Notes under the pieces: model-generated
The model's database searches: none
Told to the model about the DNA's origin: nothing
The model's input: only the letters and a program-made list of their open reading frames with translations
Position numbers and translations under genes: made by a program
Assembly (NCBI GenBank): GCA_036365455.1
Contig: JAWQUS010000017.1
Coordinates: forward strand, 12,648,001 to 12,712,000
DNA length: 64,000 nucleotides
Direction of reading: 5' to 3'
Origin: Macrosoma leucophasiata
Taxonomy: Eukaryota > Arthropoda > Insecta > Lepidoptera > Hedylidae
Shown: piece after piece, positions 11,084 through 24,095 of the stretch
Layout: the number at the start of each line of letters is the position of its first letter
Position numbering within the stretch: position 1 is the stretch's first letter

Positions 11084-11466
11084 TTTTTTTTAATATTATG
11101 GCATCGCTATTACGCATATTGCCAGTGTCAAGTAAAACGATATTTCGTATTCTAAGCAGCGTAAAAGTCAGAGTCCGTCAGTCAGTCACAGTCACTACAG
11201 TCGGTAATTCGAGTAAAGCGATGGCTACTTTACCAGAACATTTACAATGAAGTTTTGGAGGCAACCCGAAGGGACGTGTTTTTGCACTATTATTCTATTT
11301 CACTATACACGGGCACTGTAATAAGCCTATACCAAACAAAATGCCACCAACTTTAAGGAAGGCTGATTGGTCTGTGAACTTTAAATATTACTCAAAAATA
11401 CACCAAGAAAATTAAATACAATAAGAGCACCACACGCCTTTTTCAAGGTTCCCGCCAAAACGCCAT
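11084..11466 (-). mobile_element. Poly(A)-tailed retroposon, family D, copy 2
   Basis: It is flanked by TTGTCAAAGTT at 11073-11083 and again at 11467-11477. The minus-strand 3' A-tail is the T-run at 11084-11092. This is the cleanest single-unit copy, about 380 bp, colinear with copy 1 except for copy 1's duplicated 3' end. Confidence 0.85.
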
Positions 11467-11477
11467 TTGTCAAAGTT

Positions 11478-13004
11478 CTAAGGTATTGTAGTTTTCTTTA
11501 TAATTTGATTTTTGGCCATGGGAACAAGACTCTTGCAACCAATCTTCATTATTCTTATTTTTTTTATGAATGTTTTAAGGAAGATTATAAAGATTATCCC
11601 ATTGAGTGCCAAAGGTTAGCGTCAAATCGAAATCGGTGGCCACCATACAAATGTTATTCTACGCATTATTACGTTTCTGGCACCAACTTGAAAAAATACC
11701 TCATGGGTGCCAACCTACTACGTAACTATACTACGTAATCGGCAAATTGCGTAGTCCGGCACCAACTACAACGGCATCATCAAATGATGCCGTTTTAATT
11801 CTAAGAGAATGGATCTCATTAGAAAACTTATCTTTTTCTTCAACATTACCTAAGAAAATATGCTGTTTGAGTAATTTAAAAATAATAAAGTTACTACTTT
11901 TTCCTCGTTTTATTAAGGAGGCCAAAGAACATACAAATGTTCAATACAAGGTGCCAAATATCAGCGATTACCATTTATGCCCCAAGGAAGTTCTACGTAA
12001 TATTTCGTAGTTGAATTCCGACATTATTTACTACCTACGCAATATTACGTATTGGCACTCAATGGGTTATGGAAGGTTATATGATAATTAGATGGTTCCA
12101 TATCATCTCACATAATATAATGAGATGGGTCCAGTTATGTGATAGGGACTTTACTAGAAGTTGTTACGTTGTTTTGCAGACAACACGAAGAATCACTTTT
12201 TACTGCATAATATCACTTTCATCCGTGCACAATGAAGAATGATTTATGATAAAATTCTACTATTTTTATTGATCCAGTGAATCAATACTCGAATCTAGAG
12301 ACCGGTTCGATCTAATGACGTGATAACGTCTTATAAAGTTGGTTCCATAGTCGATGTATAAAGGTAAACGCACACTTAGCGGAGCCGAACGGGCTGAAAG
12401 AGCCGAACGAGCCGATTTTTAGAATTCTTTGTATGAAATCGTATGAAACTGCGCACACTTGCCCGCGCCATTCGTCCGAATTGGCAGAATCCAATAAATC
12501 CAAGACGATCGGCTGATGCGGCCGACTCGGCCGATGCGATCGCATTCTATCAGTTGAGTACGTGAGAGTAAATAATTACTACTTTTTTATTCTATTTACA
12601 ATTATTACGTGATTATGAAGAGTTGTACAATTTATAATTGTGCGATAGGTGTTAAAAAATAGAAACGATTTCTTTGGCGCGGTCAATTCCTTCGGCAAGT
12701 GGAGGCTTATTTGACTTCGGCGTTCGGCTCCTTCGGCGCGATCGACTCGTAGTAGTAGTAGTGTCGAAGTAGTTTGAACCTCAAACCCGGCGGCTGGGGA
12801 TAGCAAGTCCAAAACTTCTTGGCTTTACCGGTGTGGAGACAACCACCGGGTAGGAAGCCCACCACAAGGCGAAAACCCTTTTGGGGGAGAGAGAGACACG
12901 ATTGGTCTAAACGTTCGGCTTGTGAAGTATGTTTCTTTTATGATGTTTTCACATAATAATATGTAAACCGACTTTACAGGCATCCATTTTTTTTGTTACA
13001 ATAC
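11478..13004. other. Intergenic, no gene seen
   Basis: AT-rich spacer. It contains an 11-bp-arm hairpin (AACGGCATCAT, loop CAA, 11770-11794), a block rich in GAGCCGAACG/CGGCTCC units at 12370-12750 that may be a degenerate inverted element, and a common 'accggtgtggagacaaccaccggg' repeat block at 12810-12900. Confidence 0.45.
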
Positions 13005-13125
13005 AACCATACAAACACGGAACACGATAGTGCTGAACACAATTTGGCGGCGAATAAAATTGGTACCTAATACGGTTGCGTCTACGCCTTCGAGCTCCTG
13101 CACTGGAACTCTACCACCAATAATA
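13005..13125 (+). repeat. R290 repeat, 3'-part only
   Basis: The block 'cacggaacacgatagtgctgaacac' through 'gagctcctgcactggaactctaccacca' matches one end of the R290 family. It is divergent. Confidence 0.6.
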
Positions 13126-13260
13126 GAGGGTAATTTACCTACTTCATTTTACCTACCTACTAGGGGAATATTGTGAATTAGGTATATAATAATAGGTATA
13201 GGTAATACGCATCGAATTAGGACCTACTTTTATGAGTTGGTTGATAAAAAGACTGTTTAT

Positions 13261-13280
13261 TATTTGCATAATTATGATAA
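13261..13280 (+). promoter_or_regulatory. Conserved upstream 20-mer of P450 array, gene 1
   Basis: TATTTGCATAATTATGATAA lies 146 bp before the start codon. The identical 20-mer is 152 bp before gene 2, and its first 14 bases recur 210 bp before gene 3. It contains an ATTTGCAT octamer as recognised by POU-domain factors. A cis-regulatory role is inferred from conservation and position only. Confidence 0.6.
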
Positions 13281-13406
13281 CATTTAAATTACAATTTGTT
13301 GCAGAGTCAATCTCCCAGAATAATAGCTACATGTTAAGCACCGCCATAAAACAATAAATTATTTGAAAAATCTATTTCACCTGAAATACACTCGAAAAGA
13401 AAGAAA

Positions 13407-16400
13407 ATGGATTTTGGAACTTTACTGTCGTTCGTTTGGAATGAATGGAAATTGCTGATATTTCTGACTATAACAGTTGTATTTTATTATTATTATACAA
13501 GTACATTTGATCATTTCGAAAAGAAAGGTGTTAAGTACATGAAACCAACATTATTAGTGGGCAATTTAGGACCAACAATATTGGGAACAGAATCTGTGTA
13601 TGGATCTAGTTTGAAAATTTATAATTATTTTAAAGGAAATCCATTTGGAGGTAATTAAATATAACATAGATATTTGTTATGTGTTTCGTGTGTTAACTTT
13701 TACTTTTTCCTAGCATGCAGAAATATTAATAATTTTGGTGTAGCTAAACAATTCTTGTCATACGTAAAACACCACCAAAATAACCAAAATTAGACCACCA
13801 AAATTAGGAACTTGTGAAAAATATTTATTTAAATAAATATCACTAAACATACAATAATAATAATAGTCATTTTGAAATTATACCAAACCTTTATATTATA
13901 AATATGTATTACAACACATACTATTAAAAGGAACGATTTAAAACATCACACCAATATTGCACTTTTTTTGTGCGATCACTTTGAAAAGACTTACTTTCTT
14001 TTTTGACGGGAGTTATTTCCCGTCAAAAAAGAAAGTAACAGGATAGCACGAACCTGTCATTTCTCCCCGTGAGCGTCCTACTAAACGAAGAGAATGGAGG
14101 AAATATCTTCCTTAAAAATGTATTGTGTACGAGCTAATTAATGATTTTATTATGCTCACCAAAATTTTAGATATCGCGCGGACTGCCCTTTTTGATTCCT
14201 TCTAGGATAAAGTGTTGCACTAAATAAAATAATAAAATTGTTATAGAATAACATCGAATAGAATAACTAACGCTAAACAGAAATAACATTAGTTATTTCT
14301 GGTAAACTAGTGCAGTTTCATTTAAACGGTGGTTAATGCAAGAAAAACAGATTGTGGACGCGCCACCAAACTTAGAAACATGGGAAACATTTTGTGTTTT
14401 CTCTAATTTCCAAAATGTTTTTTACAAATATATTGATGGCCTCATCAAGAAATATTAGTCTATTTTCCTAAAAAAATAAATTGTATTACATATATGCAGT
14501 TTAAATATGATTTTCAGCAACGCCGTCTAAAATGTATGCTTGAGAAATTCACCCATTAAATAGGTACGTTGACATACCATTCATACTTACACCGCCCGAC
14601 CGCGCCGATGCTCTCGCCTCCACCGCCTTTTCGCGCTGTCGTCGGCGCGGAGAAGAGGTGGCTCGTCCGTGCGGCGGAGTCCGTGCATGGAGGCCGTCTT
14701 GCAATTTAAATACAATGGATTTCGAAGTTTTTCTTTCTACGCAGCAAAAGCCACATTGCTGTCACAATTACTGCTACAACTTCAGCGACGATTCCGTTTG
14801 TCCATTATGTCATTGTGATCAAACTGGCCAAAACCGCGATAAATCTATCCGCGCGGATAGACGCATAAACCGCCTTACGGATCGGAGAACAGCTAAAAAT
14901 TCGCTTCACCTCCACCACACTCCGTAGCCCGCGGTCTCGTGTGTGAATCGCCGGAGGGATGAGAGCAAGACCAAATCAACAAATATGATTATGTGCCGAT
15001 TTCACAGTCGTTATAAAATGCGTTTTAAGTTCTTAATTAAACAAGTTCAATAAATCTATTTGAATATCACCGACTAAAAGTATTCGTGATAAGGTTGAAT
15101 TTGGATGCAAATTTTAAGCTAAACCGTGTTTTATTAAACTCAGTTCTCAGAGCAAACTGTAAAAACTGCCCTAAGTGTTTATGTTAATAAAACTGGACAT
15201 CATCCCTGGTGCTTTGAGTTGATACATTCTATATTAATTGTAATAGACACATTGCAGATCTAAAAGAAGACTTTCTTAATATCACCTTAAATTTTTTAAT
15301 TTAGTAAAGATAGGTATAATCTGAATATCATATATGATTGTACGGCCCTGTAATTTCCGGCACAGAGGCATAACACCTTAGGCCTCAGGAGTGGTAACGC
15401 ATCTGCATTTTGACCTTGGTCTTTGTGTGGGTGTCTATATGCTGCAGTCATCACTTAACATCAATGTGAACTGTATGCTTGTTTGCCATTTCCATTACAC
15501 AAAGCAGAGCATTTAACATTAATATTGCCGGTTACTAATTTTGCAATGTTACAGGTACCTTTGAAGGTCGGACACCAGTATTATTCATCCTTGATCCAGA
15601 TCTTATTAAAGCAGTGACAACACGAGACTTCGATTATTTTACAGACCGTCCTCTTATTAACACCAAACAACCAGGATTTATGACGCGCAATTTATTACAT
15701 TTAAAGGTAAGGAACATTACACACAAGTCCTAGGTAAAACATAGTGGAGGAAAGTTAGATAGAAGGGTGAGTGGAAGTCACAGAAATTAGAATAATATTG
15801 GTAAGACCTCTGTACTCTGTGGTATCGTGTAAATGAAATGTTATCTAGGCTTCTTGGATGTATGTAAACATGCCTAGTAGGTATACTCTTGGGCGTATTA
15901 TATCCTATACTGGGGAATGCGAGATATAGTGGAAAGACATGAGACAAAAGAACGAGGTCAAAGTGAAGTCTATACTTAGTCTTAGTATATGTATGGATAT
16001 CAATATCAGCCATATTATACCAACTTCCTCCCCATTTGAATCCAAGCTACCCCTCATTGGTTGAAACTGCTTCCCCTCTCGAACGTCGACTGATCACAGC
16101 GTTGGTATCGTAGGAGTACGAAATTTTCGTGCAAATTTTGCTAGTAAATAATTTTGTAACTTCTCGGGCTATTCTGAAAGAAAATCCATGAAGGAAAGAC
16201 ATTCTTTAAATTATTATATTAAATAAAATTATTATGTGCCTACGTACTTAAGTGATAAAAGAACAATGTATTATTCCGAAAGGATATATACCCTTAGCAA
16301 TCAATATATATTGAACCGAACAATGGACATTTCGAATTCATCTGCAACAATAAAGACTGATTTATATTGGTACTTTCTTGAACTGTTTACTGCATTCATT

Positions 16401-19400
16401 AACAAAGAGCAAAAGTAAAAGAAGTGGTGTGCTTTTTGCTTAAAGGGACAAGATTGGAGAGTAGTACGTAGTATAGCAACTCCTACGTTTAGCTCGATGC
16501 GGCTTAAAAATATGGTTCCACTTATAAATCTGTGTGCTGACCATGTCGTTACTTTCTTAGAACAATATGGTAAGTTCATTTATTGTATTATACCATTTTA
16601 TTGCAATTATATGTATGTAACTTCGCGCCAAGGCCCTTAAGGGGTAGGCATAGAGTGTACAGCGCCAGATATCCCGGTCCTGACACATCTCCCGTGCTTT
16701 TTCTACATTCATCAATATGTTCATACATGCACGACGATTCCTAAGAATTATGACTCCACCCTCAGGCAGTACCCGACCTATTTGGTCATGCTAGGTCAGA
16801 CTTGGTCTTCTTGGGCCACTGAAACCATTCACATTCGCAATATATACAGAATTTCACCGTGTACATTTTAACATTATATCGCCATTTTTTTTATGTAATA
16901 AAAGTGGCAAACAAGCATGCAGTTCACATTGATGTTAAGTGATGACTGCAGCCTATAGACACCCACACAATGACCAGAGGTCAAAATGCAGATGCGTTGC
17001 CACTCCTGGGGCCTAAGGTGTTATGCATCTGTGCCGGAAATTACAGGGCCATACATTACCACCCGACCGGAACACGATAGTGCTGAACACTACCATTTAG
17101 CGGCAAGTATATTAGCTAATGCGGTGGTGCCTACACCCACGAGCTCCGTCATTGGAGCTCTACCCTACCACCACTGAAAAACATATTATTATAAACATTT
17201 TCAGATCAGAAGGATGTAGAAATGAAAGAAGTAATGAGCCGATATACTTTAGAAGTAATAGGAGTTTGTGCATTTGGACTAAGATATGATTCTACTGATA
17301 ATGAATCGGCGAAATTCGTTAAGGTAAGTAACATAATTCTCATTGCCAAGGCTTTAAGTAATAATAACTCAGTAAATCCGCAAAGTAATACATCGCCGCC
17401 GCCGTTCATATTTTATCATAGATTTTAAATTTCTACTAGGTAGAGCCTATAAACATGTACTCGTACACAAAACTAGAGGTCAAATTACAGATGTTGATTT
17501 ACCACGGTAAGTCGGTAACAGTACCTATATACCATAATATTGAAAACTACCATTTGGCAGCAGATAGATTGAGAATTCTGTGGTCTCTCTATTCTATACC
17601 CTTAAGCTCCGAAACACAGGAGATCTACTTCTTCATGAGAAGTAAAACCACAGTCATGCGATGGGCTCACGATGTGTGGGCTCACCGTTCTTGCCCTACA
17701 AAGCCCAAAACGATAACAGGACTTCTACCATAACATCCTTCGACGAAACTGAATCGCATAAATATTGTTTAGCATCATTATTCATATTACATCATTATTA
17801 GCATTTACATAACAATAAAAGGCCATAGTATACCCGCCATGCAACCCTTCGTTAGGTATATTTAATAGTTATTTTAGAAATATATTTTTTTCTTCTGATA
17901 GGAGACAAGTCACACCGACTGTTAGTATGACGACGCGTTGTGATGTGAAGTCATTTGTCGTAAAGCGTTTGCAATTTGCAACTACTTGAATCTGAGACGT
18001 TAATCCTTTTCAGCGACGACTTTCTCAAAGTCATGTAGCCCGTAGCCTCCCGTAGCACTGTACGCGTAGCGCGTAGCTTTCGTAGAGGTCCTCGGTATTT
18101 TCCATAGATGTAGTTATTAATATAAATACCTAGTGGTATACATACTTATACTACTACAGCAAAACAACATTTTTTAAAAATTAATCTGTCTGTCTGCCTG
18201 TTTGTTCCGGCTAATCTTGGAAACGGCTGGACCGATTTTGACGGGACTTTCACTGCCAGATAGCTGATGTAATAAGGAGTAACTTAGGTTACTTTTATAC
18301 AAGCTGCGCCCTCGACTTCGTCCGGATAGTACTGAACAATCATAAATTCTCACGCGGACGCAGTAGCGGGCACAGCTAGTACAAAATAAAACGAAACCCC
18401 AACAATATTCAATATCAGACAAAAGTACTTTAGATCGGATGATCGACATTTCGGGTCGGATAATCATCAAACTCATTTGTATTTATTTTATTATTTTTAA
18501 AGAAAAATGGAAAGAAAAATTTGACTTCAGGCGAGACTCGAACTCGCGACCTACTGGGAATCTAGTCCAGCCGCTCTTCCAATTGAGCTACTGAAGCCCT
18601 GCCCGATTTGTCAAATCTTTCCTTCACATCTATTGCATTGCTTTATGGTAGCAGCAGCGCCATCTATTACCAACTATGCTAGTTAGGCAATTTTCATTTG
18701 TATTTGTGTCTTTAGTTATCTGGATCCATCAACTAGAAGGAAGGCTGATTGGTCTGGGTCAGTGGTTGTGTGTGTGATCCATATGAATGCGCAATATAGT
18801 TTATAAAACCAAAAACACACTCTCATGGGTCGAATTTTATAAAATCCTATCTTATATAGCAGCACATACGTTGTAAAAAGATCCTATTAGACGCCTAGAC
18901 AACTGACCTGACCTGAGACTCCAAAACCATCATTTTTATTTCCAGGTTGCTCTAAAATTTGATGCCATGTCCATGCCAAAAAGACTGTTTATGACATCCA
19001 TGTTGCTGTTATGTCCAAAACTACTAAAATATATCGATATATCATTTTTGAACCGTGCAAATTGTAATAAATTAATGTCGATTTTGAAAATTACGAAAGC
19101 AAAGAGAAAAGCTATGGATTCCAAGTAAGATGTTAATTAATTATTGGAACTCGGCATATCCCCCTAATGGGGAGATTTTGGTCCAATATTGGACATCTTT
19201 CGGCTGATGTGATGATGACTCGATTCCTTGAAATTATGAAAAATGTTTTTTTTTATGTAATGAAATTGGCAAACAAGCATGCAGTTTACATTGATGTTAA
19301 GTGATGACTGCAGCCTATAGACACCCACACCAAGACCAAGGTCAAAATGCAGATGCGTTACCACTCCTGAGGCCTAAGGTGTTATGCCTCTGTGCCGGAA

Positions 19401-22400
19401 ATTACAGAGCCGTACATTAACACCTGACCGGAACACGATAGTGCTGAACACTACCATTTAGCGGCAAGTATATTAGGTAATGCGGTGGAGCTCTACTTTA
19501 AGTTTTACTCGCACAATATTTTCCTTTAAAATAAATTGTAGTTTATGTTTTTATAAGGTATAGCGACTTTATGCAAATTATGATTGATGCTGCTGCTAAA
19601 GAAAAGAAAGAGTACGAAAAGGGTTCCAAATCTAAAATAGGTAAGTTTATTCAAATACCGTTAACGTATCGTATAGGTACCTAAGGTGTCGGGACGTGAC
19701 GACGCCACTGCCGACTAAAGGAGAAGAATTCATCTGCAACCACACTATTGTTCAGCACTACTGAACAATAGTGTGGTTGCGAAAAAAGAAGAGTTAGATA
19801 CATTGACCTCTTAAAGCTGTCTCCATCGTTTCCGCGTAGGTAAATACTGTGGATTAATATCTTGCGTCACTGTACCACAAGTGCAAGGATGCCACTTTTT
19901 AATACTGCAAGGGTAAATATTTTTTATAATAACATTGTTTTATGCTTATTTTACAGATCTTGATGACGAAACTGTGAACGGGCAGTTATTCATATTCTTG
20001 GTTGCCGGTTATGAATCGACAAGTTCTCTGTTATCTTTCGCAATATATACACTAGCTACTAAGCCCGATTTGCAGAATAAATTAAGGACCCATATAGAAG
20101 AGGTAACCAAAGGAAAAGATATAACGTACGAAATTTTGTTTGACCTTGATTACCTGCATGCATTTATAAATGGTAAGAATTTTTTTACGGTATATAAAGA
20201 TTTTTGATAAGTATACTTACGATTTATGTAACTTGAAGCGAGTCATATTGCAGTGCTCCTCATATTGTACAGTGCCGGGTTAGCCATGTAGCAGGAGGCA
20301 GCAAATGCTACGGGCCCCGCGCATTGGGGGGCCCGTAGCATTTGCTGCCCAAAAAAAAACCACAAATATGTAAAATATGTAATACACCTTAGCTATTCTC
20401 AAAGTGAGCGTTGGACCACACTGTAATTATATAGATATTTATTATGTTGCAAGTTTTACAGGGGAAATTCCCTAATATTGTTTTCGATTACTTTTCGTAA
20501 ATGTTTTGTTTTATTTACATCCTAAATTTCAGTAGGCAATGTAACTCTAGGGCCCCATGGTCACATTAGCTACGGGCCCGGCACCGGCTTTATCACGCAC
20601 TGATATTGTATATAACATACTATTACAATATGAGGTTCATCATTTCACCTCTTTGGAAAACGATTTCCGATAAGCGGTTAAACGCTCAATGTGCGCATTA
20701 GGTATATGAAACCACCTTTATTCCTAACTAACTGACCCAGCGAATTTCGTACCGCCATACGCTAGTATTTTTTTAATTATTTCATTGTATTTATCATACA
20801 AACCTTCTCCTGCAAATATAGAATCTAACTGACTATTATGCAAGAAATATTTAACTAATTTTTGTACAGTTGTGTGGAAGTTATGCGCTTACAAATATTT
20901 TAGCCTGAGTTGCGCCAAGATATCTTACATCTAAGTATATAAATAAAAATGAATCACGATATTCGTTAAAGTTAAAGTTATTGTAACATTTCACATCCTT
21001 CTCCAACTTTAACAGATTTCTTTAAGTAAGAGAGGGAATGTTACAATAACTTTAACTTTAACGAATATCGTGATTCATTTTTATTTATATACTTAGATGT
21101 AACCCAAACGTATCTTACAGAAATATTACGTATTTATCCACCGGTATCGAAGGCGGATAGAGTGTGTACGAAGCCGTATACAATACCCGGAACGAACGTG
21201 CATTTATATGTTGGCGATGCAATTGCTTTACCAATATTAGGCCTTCATATGGACCCAGATATTTATCCTGATCCTAAAGAATTTCGACCGGAAAGATTTC
21301 TGGGGGAAGAAAAGAATCAACGGCCTGCCCACTTATTTTTACCGTTTGGCACGGGAGCAAGAGCATGTATTGGTGAGTTATTTATTTATTCTTATTATTT
21401 CGATCCTTTATATCTTACTGCCGACGGGGAAATCTTCCTACCACCATATTTTTTAAATTTCGTTATTATTTATTAAAATTTATCACCCTTATTCATAAAC
21501 GTATATTAGATACGTTTTAGCTATGGAATGCTTTGTCTTTGTCAGTTGCATTGTCAAATGTGCAGGATAGAAAAAGACAAAGCAGAGATTAGCAATACCT
21601 TAGCTAAAATATGTATGAATAAGAGGGTTTGTTTTTTTTTAAATAGATGTTTTATATATCACCTTATTCTTATTATATACTTAGGCACATATGTTCAAAA
21701 AAATATTTGAATATCAAAATCATCTGTCGTAACAATCTTCAAATAATATCTGCATAGAATATCTTAGACTTCAGGAGTGGTAACGCATACATATGCAATT
21801 AGACTTGCATGCCTGTTTGCCACTTCCATGATATAAACAAAATGCTTCTTTGGTCTAGCAATAGCAGGCCATTATACGTAGGATCGCGACCCGGGGGTAG
21901 AAAAAGATATTTTCAATAAAAAAGATCGGATTGGAGTTAGTAATGTGTCTCGTGAACGTCAATATTTTATTATGCTCGTTACTACACGGAACTTGACGGG
22001 ACGGGAAGAAAAGAATGATGAAGCGTGGTTTGGGTCATGTTATATACAAACGTTTGAAGCATGCATGACCAACCACGAGAAGCGGCGTTGTGTCGTCGAT
22101 GCCAACCACTGACCAACATAGATCTAACGGTAGCTATAATGTGACCGTTTGATGTCGAGTTCGGTCACCGAGACAAATATAGGATCTCTTGGTATGATCC
22201 GGGCAAGGGGGTACCTACCTACAACGGCACCCACAGAGTTATGCCTAGTGTGGGACTGTTGTTTATTTTAACTTCATTATTTACCGTTAAATAGTAACGT
22301 AGATTCCTAAGAAGAAGGAGTCCTTCGTTTGAGATTGATCTTTTTTTTATTTGTTGCAGGTCCTCGTTTTGCCATGCTATCTGCGAAAGTTGCTATGATT

Positions 22401-22523
22401 GCCTTAATGAAAAACTTTAAATTTACAATCTGTCCGAAAACTGATATCCCTATTCGGATAAGCAAACGGCCTGTCCTGTTAAAAGCTGAAAATGGAGTAT
22501 GGGTTAAATTAGAAAAAATATAA
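13407..22523 (+). CDS. Cytochrome P450, CYP3 clan, array gene 1
   Basis: Nine exons: 13407-13650, 15555-15706, 16446-16569, 17205-17323, 18946-19124, 19558-19640, 19957-20172, 21121-21372 and 22360-22523. They join in frame to 510 aa. The product is a microsomal haem-thiolate monooxygenase (substrate, O2 and NADPH via P450 reductase). An N-terminal hydrophobic anchor spans about residues 14-30 (WKLLIFLTITVVFYYYY). Signatures: helix C W136xxxR140; helix I AGYEST at 317-322; helix K E373xxR376; PERF at 429-432; haem loop FGTGARACIG at 448-457 with ligand Cys455. Length and motifs fit insect CYP6/CYP9-like enzymes (CYP3 clan), which oxidise plant toxins, insecticides or endogenous lipids. I cannot assign a family number or substrate. 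All donors are GT and all acceptors AG; no lesion was found. Introns carry R290 repeats, SINEs and several hairpins. Confidence 0.95.
13991..14038. repeat. Perfect hairpin, 21-bp arms
   Basis: The left arm 13991-14011 contains CTTTCTTTTTTGACGGGA and the right arm 14018-14038 is its exact complement, with a 6-base loop. It lies in intron 1 of P450 gene 1. Confidence 0.85.
15340..15500 (-). repeat. R290 repeat, 3' half
   Basis: It runs from 'gtacggccctgtaatttccggcacag' to 'gtttgccatttccattacac', immediately before exon 2 of P450 gene 1 (intron 1). Confidence 0.7.
16886..17178 (+). repeat. R290 repeat, full length
   Basis: It begins with a T-run and ATGTAAT, and ends 'ctaccctaccaccactga'. The complete block order is present in about 290 bp. 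The T-run corresponds to an A-tail on the opposite strand, so the family is probably retroposed. It lies in intron 3 of P450 gene 1, ending about 27 bp before exon 4. Confidence 0.8.
18170..18400 (-). repeat. LINE-tail type repeat
   Basis: 'ctgtctgtctgcctgtttgttccggctaatcttggaaacggctggaccgatttt' matches a block at 26980-27130. It is a common lepidopteran 3'-tail repeat and lies in intron 4 of P450 gene 1. Confidence 0.45.
18490..18665 (-). repeat. tRNA-derived SINE, family A
   Basis: The tRNA-like head at 18523-18597 (minus) has D-arm GAGCTACTG/CTCAATTGG-type A-box and AGTTCGAGTCTCG-type B-box sequence. The same head and flanks recur at 26050-26225 and 57530-57625. It lies in intron 4 of P450 gene 1. 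Confidence 0.7.
19249..19493 (+). repeat. R290 repeat
   Basis: It opens with a T-run and ATGTAATG and carries all blocks up to 'aggtaatgcggtgg', then jumps to 'agctctac', so about 35 bp near one end are deleted. It lies in intron 5 of P450 gene 1. Confidence 0.75.
19736..19780. repeat. Perfect hairpin, 20-bp arms
   Basis: The left arm GCAACCACACTATTGTTCAG is followed by loop CACTA and an exact complement. It lies in the short intron 6 of P450 gene 1 and takes up 45 of its 316 bp. Confidence 0.9.
20297..20349. repeat. Perfect hairpin, 22-bp GC-rich arms
   Basis: The left arm contains GCAGCAAATGCTACGGGCCC and the right arm 20328-20349 is its exact complement, with a 9-base loop. It lies in intron 7 of P450 gene 1. 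Confidence 0.9.
20925..21102. repeat. Perfect 66-bp inverted repeat next to a splice acceptor
   Basis: The arms 20925-20990 and 21037-21102 are exactly complementary on inspection, with a 46-base loop. Outer flanks (TGAGTTGCGCCAAGATATC on the left) resemble the ends of the MITE at 54852-54971. The right arm ends 18 bp before exon 8 of P450 gene 1. Confidence 0.9.
21485..21627. mobile_element. CCCCTTATTC-type MITE, degenerate copy
   Basis: The ends CCCTTATTCATAAACGTA and 'atgaataagaggg' are inverted, with an interior matching copies at 35263-35409 and 52482-52619. It lies in intron 8 of P450 gene 1. Confidence 0.7.
21772..21835 (-). repeat. R290 repeat, short tail fragment
   Basis: 'caggagtggtaacgcat' and 'gcatgcctgtttgccacttccatgatat' match the R290 tail, with an internal deletion. 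It lies in intron 8 of P450 gene 1. Confidence 0.55.
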
Positions 22524-22989
22524 AAATATAAAACATCGAATAAAAACTGTTTTATTGTACTTACAATAAATGTATACCACACTTTTTTTTTTTAATTTAA
22601 ATATATCATTTTTTTCTCAACACAACCCCAAGATTGACTGGTCAAGAATACTTTCTAGCATTAAGTCCGCCTCGTATACTTTATTTGTGCGGGAAGTTTA
22701 AATAAATTAAGTACATATTAGAAGAATGAGACCTTCTAAATTCGAAGAAGAAGAACGCAAGAAGACTGAAAAAATAGCTCATAAGAGAAGCAATCGCATC
22801 CGAAGCGAACACGAATTAATGCTATTCGCTCGATTTTAGGTTCTTAGAAGTTTCCAAAGAATATATAGACAGAGAGCAGAGATGAAAATGACAGAATAAT
22901 CTGCTTTTTACCAAAAAAATATGCTGTAGTGGGGTAGAATGAGCATTCGCGAGCGAGCGTCTGGTCTAAAATCACCATAATACAATGTA

Positions 22990-23160
22990 GGTATGGCCCC
23001 GTAATAACTATCACAGAGACAAAATAACTTGGATCCCAGGGGCATCTGCATATTTACCTCCAATTTTGTGTAGATGTCTATAAGCTGCAGTCGCCTCTAA
23101 CCGTCGATTTATTTTATAGTCATCTACTAATGCTTGCTTGCTACCATCGCATTTGTAAAC
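22990..23160 (-). repeat. R290 repeat, divergent copy
   Basis: 'gtatggccccgtaataactatcac', 'ggcatctgcat' and 'ctgcagtcgcc' place it with the variant subfamily also seen at 3060-3300 and 49490-49625. Confidence 0.5.
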
Positions 23161-23672
23161 AGAAGGTTATTGTTACGTCGAATGAAACTGAAAAAAGCTG
23201 ACTTCTCTTACGGCCAGTCCATCCATAAATTCAAATAAAACCAAGCGATAAGCAACCCAATCACTAACAAGAATACGAATGTGGTGAGCATGGGAGTATA
23301 TGAGTGCTGTTGAAATTTCTCACTGCAGCTCAAGCAATGTGACTAATGTGAGTATGGTAGCATCGCTCACATCCCATCCCACCGGCTGAACGTTGAAAAC
23401 ATTGAATACCTTCTTTACAATAATGTCAATTATCAATGTGATTATCAGCTCGAACTAGAACTGCCTCATCATCTTCATTTCAGCCAAAAGACGTTCGCTG
23501 CTGGACAAAGGCCTCCCCCAAAGATTGCCACAGCGAACGGTCCTGGGCCGCCATGATCCAGTGAATGCCCACGGCCTTCACCAGTTCGTCGTCATATATA
23601 AAATATATACAAAACGAATTATTCCCAGTTGCCCCCGCGGCGATTGCCATCGGAGGCAAATGGGACAAAATT

Positions 23673-23702
23673 TTCCCAGTTGCCACCGGAGGCAACTGGG
23701 AA
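23673..23702. repeat. Hairpin in a CCAGTTGCC-rich block
   Basis: TTCCCAGTTGCC, 6-base loop, exact complement. Related half-units (CCCAGTTGCC, GGAGGCAA) recur at 23623-23665, giving a locally self-complementary block. Confidence 0.7.
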
Positions 23703-23764
23703 TGATTGCCCCCGCTTCAGTTTCGCTGTAAACGTAACAAATCGTTGTTGTTTACATGAATGCC

Positions 23765-24095
23765 TGCATCCATAGAGCAACACGGGCCACCGGCCGCGGC
23801 GCGGCGGACCGGAGGGGAGTAGCCATAGCAGGCTTTTCCCCTCTGTCAAAGTACACGACCAAATGGTCCTATACCTGTCGCCCAGATATTTAAATGTGCG
23901 CGTGAAATTATTTATGTATTTTATTAAAGTTAAGGTGTGAGTTTCGAGTAATAGACGATATTTGTAGTGTAAGTGTGTGTCAGACGTATTTCCCTCCGCA
24001 AAAAAATGTTCTGACTGTTTTGCATCGGTAATAAACCATAGCGTTAGCTACTCGCCCGCCACGACCGGTGGGCCGAGTTACTCTATGCCTGCATC
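23765..24095. mobile_element. Possible inverted-repeat element
   Basis: The left end 'catagagcaacacgggccaccgg' and the right end 'ccggtgggccgagttactctatg' are imperfect inverted repeats facing each other across about 300 bp. No target duplication was identified. A related fragment with 'catagagcaacacg' lies at 35514-35530. Confidence 0.4.
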
